A stretch of DNA of 64,000 nucleotides from Streptomyces sp. NBC_00461 (lineage in GTDB: Bacteria; Actinomycetota; Actinomycetes; Streptomycetales; Streptomycetaceae): assembly GCF_036013935.1 (NCBI RefSeq), contig NZ_CP107902.1, forward strand, positions 4,745,001-4,809,000. The letters are read 5' to 3'. Positions within the stretch are counted from its first letter, which is position 1, and the number at the start of each line of letters is the position of its first letter. This document shows, piece by piece, positions 35,823 through 43,514 of the stretch. The notes beneath the pieces were generated by a model. The model was given only the letters and a program-made list of their open reading frames with translations. It made no database searches and was not told where the DNA came from. The position numbers were made by a program, and so were the translations under genes.

Positions 35823-36416
35823 ATGGACGTCACCCTTCACCTCGCCCAGGACCCCGAGGCCGACGGGCTCCTCGGGCGGTCCCCGCTCGCCGCGCTCGTC
35901 GGGATGCTGCTGGACCAGCAGGTCCCGATGGAGTGGGCGTTCAAGGGTCCGCGCACGATCGCGGACCGGCTCGGCGCCGACGACCTGGACGCGCACGAGA
36001 TCGCCGTCATGGAGCCGGAGGCCTTCGCCGCACTGCTGTCCGGGAAGCCGGCCGTGCACCGCTACCCCGGCTCCATGGCCAAGCGCATCCAGCAGCTGTG
36101 CCAGTACCTCGTCGAGCACTACGACGGGAACGCCGAGCTGGTCTGGAAGGGCGTCGACGACGGCCGGGAGCTGCTGGGGCGGCTGCAGGCCCTGCCCGGA
36201 TTCGGCAAGCAGAAGGCACAGATCTTCCTGGCGCTGCTCGGCAAGCAGCTGGGCGTGCGGCCCACGGGCTGGCGGGAGGCGGCGGGCCCGTACGGCGAGG
36301 CGAAGTCCTTCCGCTCCGTCGCCGACATCACCGGACCCGAGTCGCTGACCAAGGTCCGGGCGCACAAGCAGGAGATGAAGGCGGCAGCCAAGGCCGCGAA
36401 GACCGCGGGCTCCTAG
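35823..36416 (+). CDS. HhH-GPD-type base-excision DNA repair protein
   Basis: A 197-residue protein with a DNA-glycosylase-like fold. Residues about 25-50 (LAALVGMLLDQQVPMEWAF) form the start of the HhH-GPD core, and LQALPGFGKQKAQIFLALLG is the helix-hairpin-helix. The catalytic Asp expected after the hairpin (LPGVDxHV in EndoIII relatives) is not seen; the sequence reads VRPTGWREAAGPY there. The family is widespread in actinobacteria under the name HhH-GPD-type base excision repair protein, with unknown lesion. The ATG at 35823 is preceded by GGGG; an in-frame ATG 4 codons upstream is possible. Confidence 0.85.
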   Translation: MDVTLHLAQDPEADGLLGRSPLAALVGMLLDQQVPMEWAFKGPRTIADRLGADDLDAHEIAVMEPEAFAALLSGKPAVHRYPGSMAKRIQQLCQYLVEHYDGNAELVWKGVDDGRELLGRLQALPGFGKQKAQIFLALLGKQLGVRPTGWREAAGPYGEAKSFRSVADITGPESLTKVRAHKQEMKAAAKAAKTAGS

Positions 36417-36487
36417 GCGTCAGCCGACCGGCTCCCAGGGGTGGCGGAGCGTCCGCCGCCGGTCCGAGCACGGTCCGAGCATGGAGC

Positions 36488-37147
36488 ATGACCGACCCAC
36501 CGAACACCTGGGGTCCGGAGTACGACGACCGCGAGGTCCACACCGCCGGAACCGCCCCGGGCGTACACGCACCGGAACCGCCCTTCGAGGGCCCCCTGCA
36601 CGCTCTGTCCCGCGCCGCCTGGCAGGTCGTCCTGCTCACCGGCGTGGCCTCGCTGATCCTCGGTGTCCTGGTTCTCGTCTGGCCGGGTGCCTCGCTGGCC
36701 GCGGCCGGCGTCCTGTTCGGCCTCTACCTCCTGGTCAGCGGCATCTTCCAGCTGGTCTCCGCGTTCGGCACGCACCGGACGACCTCGCTGCGCGTGCTGC
36801 CCTTCGTCAGCGGTGCCCTCTCGATCATGCTGGGCCTGTTCTGCTTCCGCGGCCCCATGCAGTCGATCCTGCTGCTCGCGCTGTGGATCGGCATCGGCTG
36901 GCTCATCCGCGGGATCACCCAGACCCTGGCCGGCGTGCACGACGCGGCCATGCCCGCCCGTGGCTGGCAGATCCTCCTCGGGGTCATCACGTTCATCGCC
37001 GGCATCGTCCTGATCGACTCCCCCTTCGAGTCGGTCGCCGTCCTCACCCTGGTCGGCGGCATCTGGCTGGTCGCGGTCGGCGTCGTGGAGATCGTCACGG
37101 CGATCCGCATCCGGGGCCGGGCCGAGCAGGTGCCGCGCACGGTGTAA
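36488..37147 (+). CDS. HdeD-family (DUF308) membrane protein
   Basis: A 219-residue integral membrane protein. A 40-residue acidic N-terminal tail is followed by six transmembrane segments in pairs (VVLLTGVASLILGVLVLVWP, GVLFGLYLLVSGIFQLVSAF, SGALSIMLGLFCFRG, SILLLALWIGIGWLIRGI, ILLGVITFIAGIVLI, AVLTLVGGIWLVAVGVVEIV), the repeat pattern of HdeD/DUF308. HdeD is tied to acid stress in enterics; the role in Streptomyces is unknown. The ATG at 36488 has GGAG close before it. Likely a single gene, separated from its neighbours by 71 and 66 bases. Confidence 0.9.
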   Translation: MTDPPNTWGPEYDDREVHTAGTAPGVHAPEPPFEGPLHALSRAAWQVVLLTGVASLILGVLVLVWPGASLAAAGVLFGLYLLVSGIFQLVSAFGTHRTTSLRVLPFVSGALSIMLGLFCFRGPMQSILLLALWIGIGWLIRGITQTLAGVHDAAMPARGWQILLGVITFIAGIVLIDSPFESVAVLTLVGGIWLVAVGVVEIVTAIRIRGRAEQVPRTV

Positions 37148-37213
37148 CCCGTACGGGCGGATCTCGGCTCCGACGTGCTGAACACCTGGTGTGTCGTGGG
37201 CAGAGGACCTCCC

Positions 37214-37534
37214 GTGAGCACCGCACGACACCTCCCCCGCGGCCGCGCCTGGCTGCGGACGCTCGTCCTGCTGCTCGCCCTGCTGGTGCCGGGCGCCCAC
37301 GCCGAGGTGCACGCGACGCCGGTCGCGGCCGCGGAGACCGTCGGGTACGACGCCCTGGACGCGGCCCTGCGGCCGCCTGCCGAAGCGGTCCGCCGTACCG
37401 TCGCGGTCCTGCGCCCCGCACCTCGACCGATCCCGGCACCGGCACCGGCCACCCCGGCGGGCCGCCCCCGCCAGGCACCGCCCCGGCCGCCGCACGCCCT
37501 CCCGGCCCTGCGCACCGTGGTCCTGCGCTGCTGA
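37214..37534 (+). CDS. Small secreted or membrane-anchored protein, unknown
   Basis: A 106-residue protein. It starts at GTG with AGAGGA about 8 bases upstream and has a good signal sequence (RAWLRTLVLLLALLVPGAHA), then a short charged part (VGYDALDAALRPPAEAVRR) and a Pro/Ala-rich tail ending VVLRC. No domain is recognised. Codon use is normal for the genome. It may be cotranscribed with the tiny gene that follows. Confidence 0.6.
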   Translation: MSTARHLPRGRAWLRTLVLLLALLVPGAHAEVHATPVAAAETVGYDALDAALRPPAEAVRRTVAVLRPAPRPIPAPAPATPAGRPRQAPPRPPHALPALRTVVLRC

Positions 37535-37585
37535 CAGACCCCGCTCCCCGGCAAGGTCACTCAGTACGACGCAAGGAACACAGCC

Positions 37586-37708
37586 ATGCCCACCGACCCG
37601 TACGCGGTCCTGCGCGCCCTGCTGCGCGCCGAGGCCGCACGCAGCGCACCGAAACCGACGACGAAGAAGCCGGAGCCGAAGCAGACCCAGGAGGAACGGG
37701 GCCGCTGA
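37586..37708 (+). CDS. 40-residue hypothetical protein
   Basis: A short reading frame encodes MPTDPYAVLRALLRAEAARS followed by a Lys/Pro/Glu/Gln-rich tail (PKPTTKKPEP...QEERGR). AAGGAA lies 7 bases before the ATG, and third positions are strongly G/C. The amphipathic helix with a charged tail suggests a small regulatory or nucleic-acid-associated protein, but no family is known to me. It lies 51 bases after the preceding gene on the same strand. Confidence 0.6.
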   Translation: MPTDPYAVLRALLRAEAARSAPKPTTKKPEPKQTQEERGR

Positions 37709-37727
37709 TTCCCCGGCGGGGGCGGGA

Positions 37728-38222
37728 CTACCGCCTCCGCCGGGCCGTTCCGAGGAGCGAGCGGGTGATCTCACGCCCGATCTGCGTGCCCACGGAGCGG
37801 GCCGGCGACTTGAACATGCCGCTGCCGACGACCTGTTCGACGACGGACGGCTGCGGCCCGGGCTTCGGCGCCCTGGCCGCCTCCTTCATCTCGTCCGGCC
37901 CCTTGGCCCCGGCGGGCTTCGTGGCCATCAGCTTCTCGTACGCCGACTCCCTGTCCACAGCCTGTGTGTAACGCCCGTACAGCGGCGAGGCCGTCACCGC
38001 CCGGTCCAGGGCCGTCGCGTCGACGGGCCCCATCAGGGACTCGGGGGCGCGGATCTACGCGTCCGGCAGGCACTTTCCGTCCCGCAGCAGGGCGCCCAGG
38101 TCGGGCGCGGGGCCCCCGAAGGCGTACCCGGCGGCGATCTCCAGGGCCTCCCGGGGGAGGGCGGGAGCACTTCCGCGTACCTCACGAGCGGTGGCCGACG
38201 ACACGGTCTCGCTGTCACTCAT
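37728..38222 (-). pseudogene. HerA-type helicase (DUF853) reduced to its two ends
   Basis: The N-terminal part reads MSDSETVSSATAREVRGSAP... AAGYAFGGPAPDLGALLRDGKCLPDA, which matches the first 50 residues of the actinobacterial HerA-like ATPase (there followed by QIRIPLxMLNRHGLVAGATGTGKT). Here an amber codon follows (TAG where CAG is expected) and then, in the same frame, IRAPESLMGPVDATALDRAV...YEKLMAT..., the C-terminus of the same protein. About 350 residues with the Walker motifs are gone; the join at IR is in frame. So this is one gene collapsed by an internal deletion plus a nonsense mutation. Nothing active can be made, though the C-terminal 100 residues remain open. Confidence 0.85.
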
Positions 38223-38326
38223 ATCGGGCCTCTGTTCCCCTTTGCCCCGCTTCTTTCCACCTTTTCGAGCGTCGCACTCCGTCGCCATGGCTGCGCCCGG
38301 AAGGTCTTGACCGGTAGGCTTTCCGT

Positions 38327-38623
38327 GTGATCTTCAAGCGCATCGGAAACGGCCGGCCGTACCCCGACCACGGCCGGGAAAGCACCCGGCAGTGGGCGGA
38401 CGTCGCGCCGCGCCCGGTCCGCCTCGATCAGCTCGTCACCACCAAGGGACAGCTCGACCTGGAGACCCTCCTGGCCGAGGACTCGACCTTCTACGGCGAC
38501 CTGTTCGCACACGTCGTCAAATGGCAGGGCGATCTGTATCTCGAGGACGGCCTCCACCGCGCGGTGCGGGCGGCACTGCAGCAGCGTCAGGTCCTGCACG
38601 CGCGCGTGCTCGAACTGGACTGA
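38327..38623 (+). CDS. Conserved small ParB-nuclease-like protein
   Basis: A 98-residue protein starting at GTG (VIFKRIGNGRPYPDHGRESTRQW). The core, LDQLVTTKGQLDLETLLAED, and the end, YLEDGLHRAVRAALQQRQVLHARVLEL, look like a truncated ParB/sulfiredoxin-fold domain (compare DGHHRLxAxxxxG...VxVxV). The likeness is my inference. Its extremely regular composition suggests a conserved core protein in Streptomyces. It may act as a small DNA- or nucleotide-binding factor or antitoxin-like protein. It is divergent from the broken HerA gene and precedes the LytR_C gene. Confidence 0.8.
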   Translation: MIFKRIGNGRPYPDHGRESTRQWADVAPRPVRLDQLVTTKGQLDLETLLAEDSTFYGDLFAHVVKWQGDLYLEDGLHRAVRAALQQRQVLHARVLELD

Positions 38624-38735
38624 CGCACGCTTCCCACAGGCCTGTCGGTAAAGGCTTGGCCCTTTTGGGTTCACCTGTGCGGCGCCCGATGATCATCTAG
38701 TAGGCATTGCCGCTCAGGCGCACTACGCTGCGCTC

Positions 38736-39374
38736 ATGAGCATGCTGACTCCCCCAGGCATGGGCGGGAAGTACCGGATCACGGGGGACAAACACCCCCG
38801 GATGCGCAGTCGCCGACGGCGCGGCAGGCTCGTGCTCGCCCTCGTGGCCTCGGTCGCCGCGCTCGGCCTGGTCGGCTGGGGCACTCTGCAGCTCATCGAC
38901 GTCTTCACCGGCGGCGGCGAGAAGGCCTCGGCGGCGGGCCCCAAGGCGGACTGCGCGTCCAAGGCGAGCCCCTCGGCGAGCGTCAAGGGGGCCGCCCCCA
39001 AGCCGGGCGGGATCACGGTCAACGTCTACAACGCCACCACCCGCGGCGGTCTGGCCAAGAACACGGCGGACGAACTCAGGAAACGCGGCTTCAAGATCGG
39101 CGACGTGGGCAACGCGCCCAAGGAGTTCGACAAGAAGGTCAAGGGCACCGGGATACTGCTCGGCCCCTCGTCCTCCCTGAACAGCTCTCTGCCCGTGCTC
39201 GCCACCCAGCTCAGCACCGCCGAGCGCCGCACGGACGCGGCCCGCAAGGGCGCCGCCGTCGACCTGATCATCGGCGACGGCTTCAAAACCCTCACAGCCA
39301 AGCCGGACGCCGACAAGGCACTGGCAGCACTGACCAACCCGACGCCGACGTCGACTTCAAAGAAGGCCTGCTGA
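38736..39374 (+). CDS. LytR C-terminal-domain membrane protein
   Basis: A 212-residue protein. A basic cytosolic tail (MRSRRRRGR) is followed by one transmembrane segment (LVLALVASVAALGLVGWGTLQLI) and an extracytoplasmic LytR_C domain (GITVNVYNATTRGGLAKNTADELRKRGFKIGDVGNAP ... VDLIIGDGFKTL). LytR_C domains occur beside or within LytR-CpsA-Psr cell-wall ligases, so a wall-related binding role is likely. TACGCT ends six bases before the ATG with no ribosome site, so the message is probably leaderless. Standalone gene. Confidence 0.9.
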   Translation: MSMLTPPGMGGKYRITGDKHPRMRSRRRRGRLVLALVASVAALGLVGWGTLQLIDVFTGGGEKASAAGPKADCASKASPSASVKGAAPKPGGITVNVYNATTRGGLAKNTADELRKRGFKIGDVGNAPKEFDKKVKGTGILLGPSSSLNSSLPVLATQLSTAERRTDAARKGAAVDLIIGDGFKTLTAKPDADKALAALTNPTPTSTSKKAC

Positions 39375-39379
39375 GCGAC

Positions 39380-39490
39380 GCCCCTACAGGGGCGCGGGGC
39401 CGTGTCGACATGCGGCTCCGCCGCGTGGGCGCGATCAGCCACCGCGGACCGCCAGTCGCGACACGCCCGCACCCCTACGGCGAGAAGGCG
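39380..39490. repeat. Streptomyces-type GC-rich intergenic repeat
   Basis: ACAGGGGCGCGGGGCCGTGT and the following CGGCTCCGCCGCGTGGGCGC, GATCAGCCACCGCGG and CCCGCACCCCTACGGC belong to the class of short GC-rich intergenic repeats (GGGGCGCGGGG...GCGCGA(T/C)CAGCC...) found between convergent genes in many Streptomyces. It can fold and lies between convergent LytR_C and upp, so it may also end transcription on both strands. Confidence 0.6.
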
Positions 39491-39503
39491 CTAAAACGGG
39501 CCC

Positions 39504-40139
39504 CTACTCGGCTGCGCCGTAAAGCCGATCCCCCGCATCCCCCAGCCCCGGCACGATGTACCCGTGCTCATTGAGCCGCTCATCAACCGCGGCCGTCACC
39601 ACCGTCACCGGCGTACCCGCCAGCTCGCGCTCCATCAGCTCGACGCCCTCCGGCGCGGCCAGCAGCACCACGGCGGTCACATCGTCCGCGCCGCGCTTGA
39701 TCAGCTCCCGGATCGCCACGACCAGCGTGCCGCCGGTGGCCAGCATCGGGTCCAGGACGTACACCTGGCGCCCGGAGAGGTCCTCGGGCATGCGGGAGGC
39801 GTACGTGGACGCCTCCAGCGTCTCCTCGTTGCGGACCATGCCCAGGAAACCCACCTCGGCGGTCGGCAGCAGCCGGACCATGCCGTCCAGCATGCCGAGG
39901 CCGGCCCGCAGGATCGGCACCACCAAGGGGCGCGGGTAGGAGAGCTTGACGCCGGTGGTCGAGGCGACCGGCGTGTTGATGTCGACCTGTTCGGTGCGCA
40001 CGTCGCGCGTGGCCTCATAGGCGAGCAGGGTGACCAGCTCGTCGGCGAGACGGCGGAAGGTCGCGGAGTCGGTGCGCTGGTCGCGCAGCGTGGTGAGCTT
40101 GTGAGCGACCAGGGGGTGGTCGACGACGTGGAGACGCAT
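39504..40139 (-). CDS. upp: Uracil phosphoribosyltransferase
   Basis: A 211-residue cytosolic salvage enzyme making UMP from uracil and PRPP. It shows the PRPP site [17 protein letters not shown], the family start [21 protein letters not shown], the [21 protein letters not shown] loop and the uracil site near the C-terminus, [18 protein letters not shown]. The length and all motifs are canonical. A short divergent intergenic space separates it from the following small gene; it converges with the LytR_C gene. Confidence 0.98.
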   Translation of the reverse strand: MRLHVVDHPLVAHKLTTLRDQRTDSATFRRLADELVTLLAYEATRDVRTEQVDINTPVASTTGVKLSYPRPLVVPILRAGLGMLDGMVRLLPTAEVGFLGMVRNEETLEASTYASRMPEDLSGRQVYVLDPMLATGGTLVVAIRELIKRGADDVTAVVLLAAPEGVELMERELAGTPVTVVTAAVDERLNEHGYIVPGLGDAGDRLYGAAE

Positions 40140-40228
40140 GGCCTAACAGTAACCGCGCCCGCGTAACCCCCGCGCTGGCATCAAACCGCCCATCGGAGGG
40201 AAAGTGGGAGGGACGGACCGGGGGTGGT

Positions 40229-40429
40229 GTGCCCATGCCTGACCTGCCAGAGCGCGACATCCGCGAGGACTCGCCGTCGAACGGGACCGACGCCGAGCGC
40301 CGGCGTCGCCGCGCCCAGTTCCTGCGTGACCTCGCCGAAGCACGCGAGCTGCGCGACCGTGTCCAGCCCCGCCGCGCCAAGACCGCCCGCCTGCGCCACG
40401 CCATGCGTATGCGCACGTTCCGCTGGTAA
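40229..40429 (+). CDS. Small basic protein, unknown function
   Basis: A 66-residue (or 64 if the ATG two codons in is used) Arg-rich protein, MPMPDLPERDIREDSPSNGT and then RRRRRAQFLRDLAEARELRDRVQPRRAK...MRMRTFRW. Helical and strongly basic, as if nucleic-acid-binding. GGGGG lies 4-10 bases before the starts. It is conserved next to upp in my recollection of Streptomyces maps, but no function is known. Confidence 0.7.
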   Translation: MPMPDLPERDIREDSPSNGTDAERRRRRAQFLRDLAEARELRDRVQPRRAKTARLRHAMRMRTFRW

Positions 40430-40660
40430 CTCCGGGACCCGTTTGAGGGCCACCAGGTGCGTGTCCGCAAGGATCGCCGCGTACGATCCCGCTCGTGGCC
40501 GATCAAAACGGGCGGACACAGGGCGCCGAAGACGTCCCCTGAACGCCTTGTTTCTGCCACGATTCCGAGTGGGTGGGGCTCGGAGCACAGCTCTCCCCAC
40601 CCAGAACCTCCGCCGGGGGGACCCCCAACCGGCACGCCTATGACCAGTGGGAGAGTCACG

Positions 40661-41212
40661 GTGTACTTCGCCGCACTGCTCGCGCGCACCGAAGACGGGT
40701 GGGAAGCGAGCGACACGGAGCTCGACGATGTGGAGACCCTGTCGGATCTGGCCGATCTCGCCCGGGAAGCCTCGACCGAGGACGACACGGTGCTCGTCCT
40801 GATCGAGCAGGAAGACGGGTGGTTCGGCGTCGTCCGCATCGACGGCGAGGAAGACCCTCGCATCTACGTCTCGGACGCCGCCGCCGCCGCCCGCAGCTCG
40901 TACGGAGAGATCCTGCTCACCGATGAACTGCTCGGAAGGGAGCCCGGCGACGACGATTCCGACCTGGACTCCCTCGACCTCGACGGCACGGAGGACGGTG
41001 AACCCGACGACAGAGCCGACGACGACGATGACGACGACGACGGAGACGGCGACACCTCCGCGGAGTCCGTGCCGCACAGCCCCGTCGGCGACCCCGCGAT
41101 CCTCGACGACCTCGGTGTCAGCTCGAAGGAGCTGCGCTCGCTGGACGCGGACGCCTTGAACACGATCGCCGAGGCGCTGGGCGCCTCGGAGGTCCTGGAG
41201 ACCGTCCGCTGA
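40661..41212 (+). CDS. tRNA adenosine deaminase-associated protein
   Basis: A 183-residue actinobacterial protein always found beside tadA. It begins VYFAALLARTEDGWEASDTELDD and continues EDDTVLVLIEQEDGWFGVVRIDG; a strongly acidic stretch of Asp (about residues 115-135, DDDDDDDDGDGD) links to a C-terminal domain (ILDDLGVSSKELRSLDADAL). GTG at 40661 has GGGAG 8 bases upstream; an ATG 7 codons earlier (40640) is an alternative. Overlaps the following tadA gene region closely. Exact function unknown; presumably supports tRNA-Arg wobble editing. Confidence 0.92.
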   Translation: MYFAALLARTEDGWEASDTELDDVETLSDLADLAREASTEDDTVLVLIEQEDGWFGVVRIDGEEDPRIYVSDAAAAARSSYGEILLTDELLGREPGDDDSDLDSLDLDGTEDGEPDDRADDDDDDDDGDGDTSAESVPHSPVGDPAILDDLGVSSKELRSLDADALNTIAEALGASEVLETVR

Positions 41213-41271
41213 CCGCTGCAGCGAGCGCGGGAGGCACCCCGGACCCGGTACGCGACCGCTGGCGGGCCGCG

Positions 41272-41697
41272 ATGCGGCTCGCCCTGGGCGAGGCCGGGCG
41301 GGCCGGCGCGGACGTCCCCGTCGGTGCCGTGGTGCTGGCACCGGACGGGACGACCGTGCTCGCGGCCGGGCACAACGAACGCGAGGCAACCGGCGATCCG
41401 ACGGCGCACGCCGAGGTCCTCGCGATCCGCCGGGCCGCCGCCGCGCTCGGGCAGTGGCGGCTGTCGGACTGCACGCTCGTCGTCACGCTCGAACCGTGCA
41501 CGATGTGCGCGGGCGCGATCGTGCAGTCCCGCGTGGACCGCGTCGTCTACGGCGCCCGCGACGAGAAGGCCGGCGCGGCCGGCTCCCTCTGGGACGTCGT
41601 ACGCGACCGGCGTCTCAACCATCGGCCCGAAGTCGTCGAGGGCGTACTCGCCGAGGAGTGCGCCCGTCTTCTGACCGACTTCTTCCGCTCCCGCTGA
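41272..41697 (+). CDS. tadA: tRNA-specific adenosine-34 deaminase
   Basis: Converts A34 to inosine in the anticodon of tRNA-Arg(ACG). Zinc and catalytic motifs are complete: HAEVLAIR (HAE) and EPCTMCAG (PCxxC), followed by VVYGARDEKAGAAGSLWD. From the ATG the product is 141 residues, about 10-20 residues shorter than usual. In frame upstream runs LTAASAGGTPDPVRDRWRAA, which would complete the first helix; the only codon near a natural start there is CTG at 41209, overlapping the previous stop as CTGA. A CTG start coupled to the previous gene is plausible, otherwise ATG 41272 is used. Enzyme identity is secure; the start is not. Confidence 0.95.
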   Translation: MRLALGEAGRAGADVPVGAVVLAPDGTTVLAAGHNEREATGDPTAHAEVLAIRRAAAALGQWRLSDCTLVVTLEPCTMCAGAIVQSRVDRVVYGARDEKAGAAGSLWDVVRDRRLNHRPEVVEGVLAEECARLLTDFFRSR

Positions 41698-41758
41698 CCC
41701 CTCGCTCCGCCGAATACCGATTTCAAACCACTGCCCGGCGTGCTGTAAGGTCTCCCTC

Positions 41759-41843
41759 GGTAGCGTGTCCGAGCGGCCGAAGGAGCTCGCCTCGAAAGCG
41801 AGTGTGGCGCAAGTCACCGAGGGTTCAAATCCCTCCGCTACCG
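41759..41843 (+). tRNA. tRNA-Ser (anticodon CGA)
   Basis: Acceptor GGTAGCG pairs with CGCTACC; discriminator G; CCA is not encoded. Stem CTCGC/GCGAG holds loop CTCGAAA with anticodon CGA at 41793-41795, reading UCG. The long variable arm (TGTGGCGCAAGTCACCGA) and GTTCAAATC T-loop fit serine. Acceptor end followed by a terminator hairpin. Confidence 0.96.
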
Positions 41844-41847
41844 CTTG

Positions 41848-41878
41848 AAAAGGGCCTCGTCGACAGACGGGGCCCTTT
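41848..41878 (+). terminator. Terminator hairpin after tRNA-Ser(CGA)
   Basis: AAAGGGCC...GGCCCTTT with further pairing (TCGTC/GACGG) forms a stem of about 13 bp just downstream of the tRNA. It is followed by TGTG rather than a T-run. Confidence 0.8.
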
Positions 41879-42000
41879 GTGCGTTCTGTGCGAATACCGT
41901 TCGTACAGCGGGCCGTTGATCCCAGAAAGAGCCGTGAAGGTTACACTCGCCGCCGTCAACAGGGGGCCCACGAGGCACAACAGTCCCAGGGGAGGCCGCC

Positions 42001-42177
42001 ATGGCGGTGAATGCGAAGAAGATCGCCGTCTATGCGCTCGTGGTCTTCGCGCTGTACGTGATCATCACAGACCCGGCCAAGGCGGCCGATTACGTCCAGA
42101 TAGGGTTCGAGGGCATTTCGGACGCCGCGAAGGCCATCGGCGACTTCTTCACCTGGCTCGCCGACGGGGCCCACTAG
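42001..42177 (+). CDS. 58-residue membrane protein
   Basis: Encodes MAVNAKKIAVYALVVFALYV followed by IITDPAKAADYVQIGFEGI and SDAAKAIGDFFTWLADGAH. One N-terminal transmembrane helix and an amphipathic C-terminal helix. GGGGAGGCC before the ATG is a good ribosome site. Small membrane peptides of this form are conserved beside the Dabb-family gene and the sigF-sigN pair in Streptomyces. Function unknown. It is 13 bases before the next gene, so probably cotranscribed. Confidence 0.8.
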   Translation: MAVNAKKIAVYALVVFALYVIITDPAKAADYVQIGFEGISDAAKAIGDFFTWLADGAH

Positions 42178-42190
42178 CTAGGAGCGCACC

Positions 42191-42484
42191 ATGATCCGGC
42201 ATCTCGTCCTCTTCAAGCTCGACAAGGACGTCGAGCGCGACGACCCGCGTGTCGTGGAGGGTGTCGAGGCCTTCCGGTCCCTGGAGGGGAAGATCGCCGA
42301 GATCCGCTTCTGGGAGCTCGGCTGGAACCTCAGCGACCGCCCCATCGCGTACGACTTCGCCATCAACTCCGGCTTCGACGACGCGGCCGCGCTGCGGCGC
42401 TACGTGGAGCACTCGGAGCACCAGGCGGGCGTCACGCTGTGGAAGGAGTTCTCCACCTGGGTGATCGCCGACTACGAGTACTGA
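42191..42484 (+). CDS. Dabb-family (stress-responsive alpha/beta barrel) protein
   Basis: A 97-residue dimeric alpha/beta-barrel protein: MIRHLVLFKLDKDVERDD, LEGKIAEIRFWELGWNLSDR, YDFAINSGFDDAAALRRYVEHSEH and VTLWKEFSTWVIADYEY. His/Tyr pairs match the Dabb (A/B barrel) family, which includes olivetolic acid cyclase and stress proteins. Its substrate is unknown. Follows the 58-residue membrane protein gene by 13 bases and ends in a tandem duplication and terminator. Confidence 0.88.
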   Translation: MIRHLVLFKLDKDVERDDPRVVEGVEAFRSLEGKIAEIRFWELGWNLSDRPIAYDFAINSGFDDAAALRRYVEHSEHQAGVTLWKEFSTWVIADYEY

Positions 42485-42514
42485 GTCGGCCTTTACGAGT
42501 ACTGGGTCGGCCTT
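42473..42514 (+). repeat. 21-bp tandem duplication over the stop codon
   Basis: TACGAGTACTGAGTCGGCCT at 42473 is followed immediately by TACGAGTACTGGGTCGGCCT, a 21-bp direct repeat with one difference. The first copy contains the TGA stop; in the second the corresponding codon is TGG. A recent replication-slippage event at the gene end. Confidence 0.9.
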
Positions 42515-42519
42515 TTGGG

Positions 42520-42550
42520 GCCCCGCGCCGGAGTGGCGTGGGGCTCTTTT
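42520..42550 (+). terminator. Rho-independent-type terminator
   Basis: GCCCCGCGCC (42520-42529) pairs with GGCGTGGGGC (42535-42544, one G-T pair) followed by TCTTTT. It ends the Dabb transcript before the sigF promoter. Confidence 0.85.
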
Positions 42551-42674
42551 GCGTCTTATGCCCCAACTTGCCATCAACACGGCGTTATGCGGTGCTTGCG
42601 CACAGTGCACATCTCTTGTGATGCTATGACCACTTTTGACGGATGAGTTGAGCGATTGCGAGGCGGAGTTGACC

Positions 42675-43514
42675 GTGCCGGCCAGTACTGCGCCTCAAGC
42701 ACCGCCCCTGGAAACCGCTCCGGCCGCGCCGGAGACGCCTCCGGCCCGCAGCCGCGGCGCCGACACCCGGGCCCTCACCCAGGTGCTCTTCGGTGAGCTC
42801 AAGGAGCTCCTGCCGGGGACGCCGGAGCACATCCGGGTGCGTGGGGCGCTGATCGAGGCCAACCTCCCGCTCGTGCGCTACGCGGCAGCCCGCTTCCGCT
42901 CCCGCAACGAGCCGATGGAGGACGTGATCCAGGTCGGCACCATCGGCCTCATCAACGCGATCGACCGCTTCGACCCGGACCGGGGCGTGCAGTTCCCGAC
43001 CTTCGCGATGCCGACCGTCGTGGGCGAGATCAAGCGGTACTTCCGCGACAACGTCCGCACGGTCCATGTCCCGCGCCGGCTGCACGAGCTGTGGGTGCAG
43101 GTCAACAGCGCGACCGAGGACCTGACGACCTCCTTCGGGCGCACCCCGACGACCCCGGAGATCGCCGAACGGCTGCGTATCACCGAGGAGGAGGTCCTCT
43201 CCTGCATCGAGGCCGGCCGCTCGTACCACGCGACCTCCCTGGAAGCCGCCCAGGAGGGCGACGGACTGCCCGGCCTCCTCGACCGGCTCGGTTACGAGGA
43301 CCCGGCCCTGGACGGCGTCGAGCACCGGGACCTCGTCCGGCATCTCCTCGTCCAACTCCCCGAACGCGAACAGAGAATCCTTCTCCTGCGCTACTACAGC
43401 AACCTCACCCAGTCGCAAATCAGCGCGGAACTCGGCGTCTCCCAGATGCATGTCTCCCGGCTACTCGCGCGTAGCTTCCAGCGGCTGCGATCCGCCAATC
43501 GGATCGAGGCATAA
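42675..43514 (+). CDS. sigF: Sporulation sigma factor SigF
   Basis: A 279-residue group 3 (SigB/F/G-type) sigma factor controlling late spore maturation. Domains in order: region 2 ([16 protein letters not shown]..., [44 protein letters not shown]), region 3 ([23 protein letters not shown]) and region 4 ([42 protein letters not shown]). The GTG start at 42675 has GGAG 6 bases upstream and gives [11 protein letters not shown], the beginning I recall for S. coelicolor SigF; an ATG 13 codons upstream is less likely. It sits next to a second sigma gene of the same subgroup, as in S. coelicolor. Confidence 0.93.
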   Translation: MPASTAPQAPPLETAPAAPETPPARSRGADTRALTQVLFGELKELLPGTPEHIRVRGALIEANLPLVRYAAARFRSRNEPMEDVIQVGTIGLINAIDRFDPDRGVQFPTFAMPTVVGEIKRYFRDNVRTVHVPRRLHELWVQVNSATEDLTTSFGRTPTTPEIAERLRITEEEVLSCIEAGRSYHATSLEAAQEGDGLPGLLDRLGYEDPALDGVEHRDLVRHLLVQLPEREQRILLLRYYSNLTQSQISAELGVSQMHVSRLLARSFQRLRSANRIEA

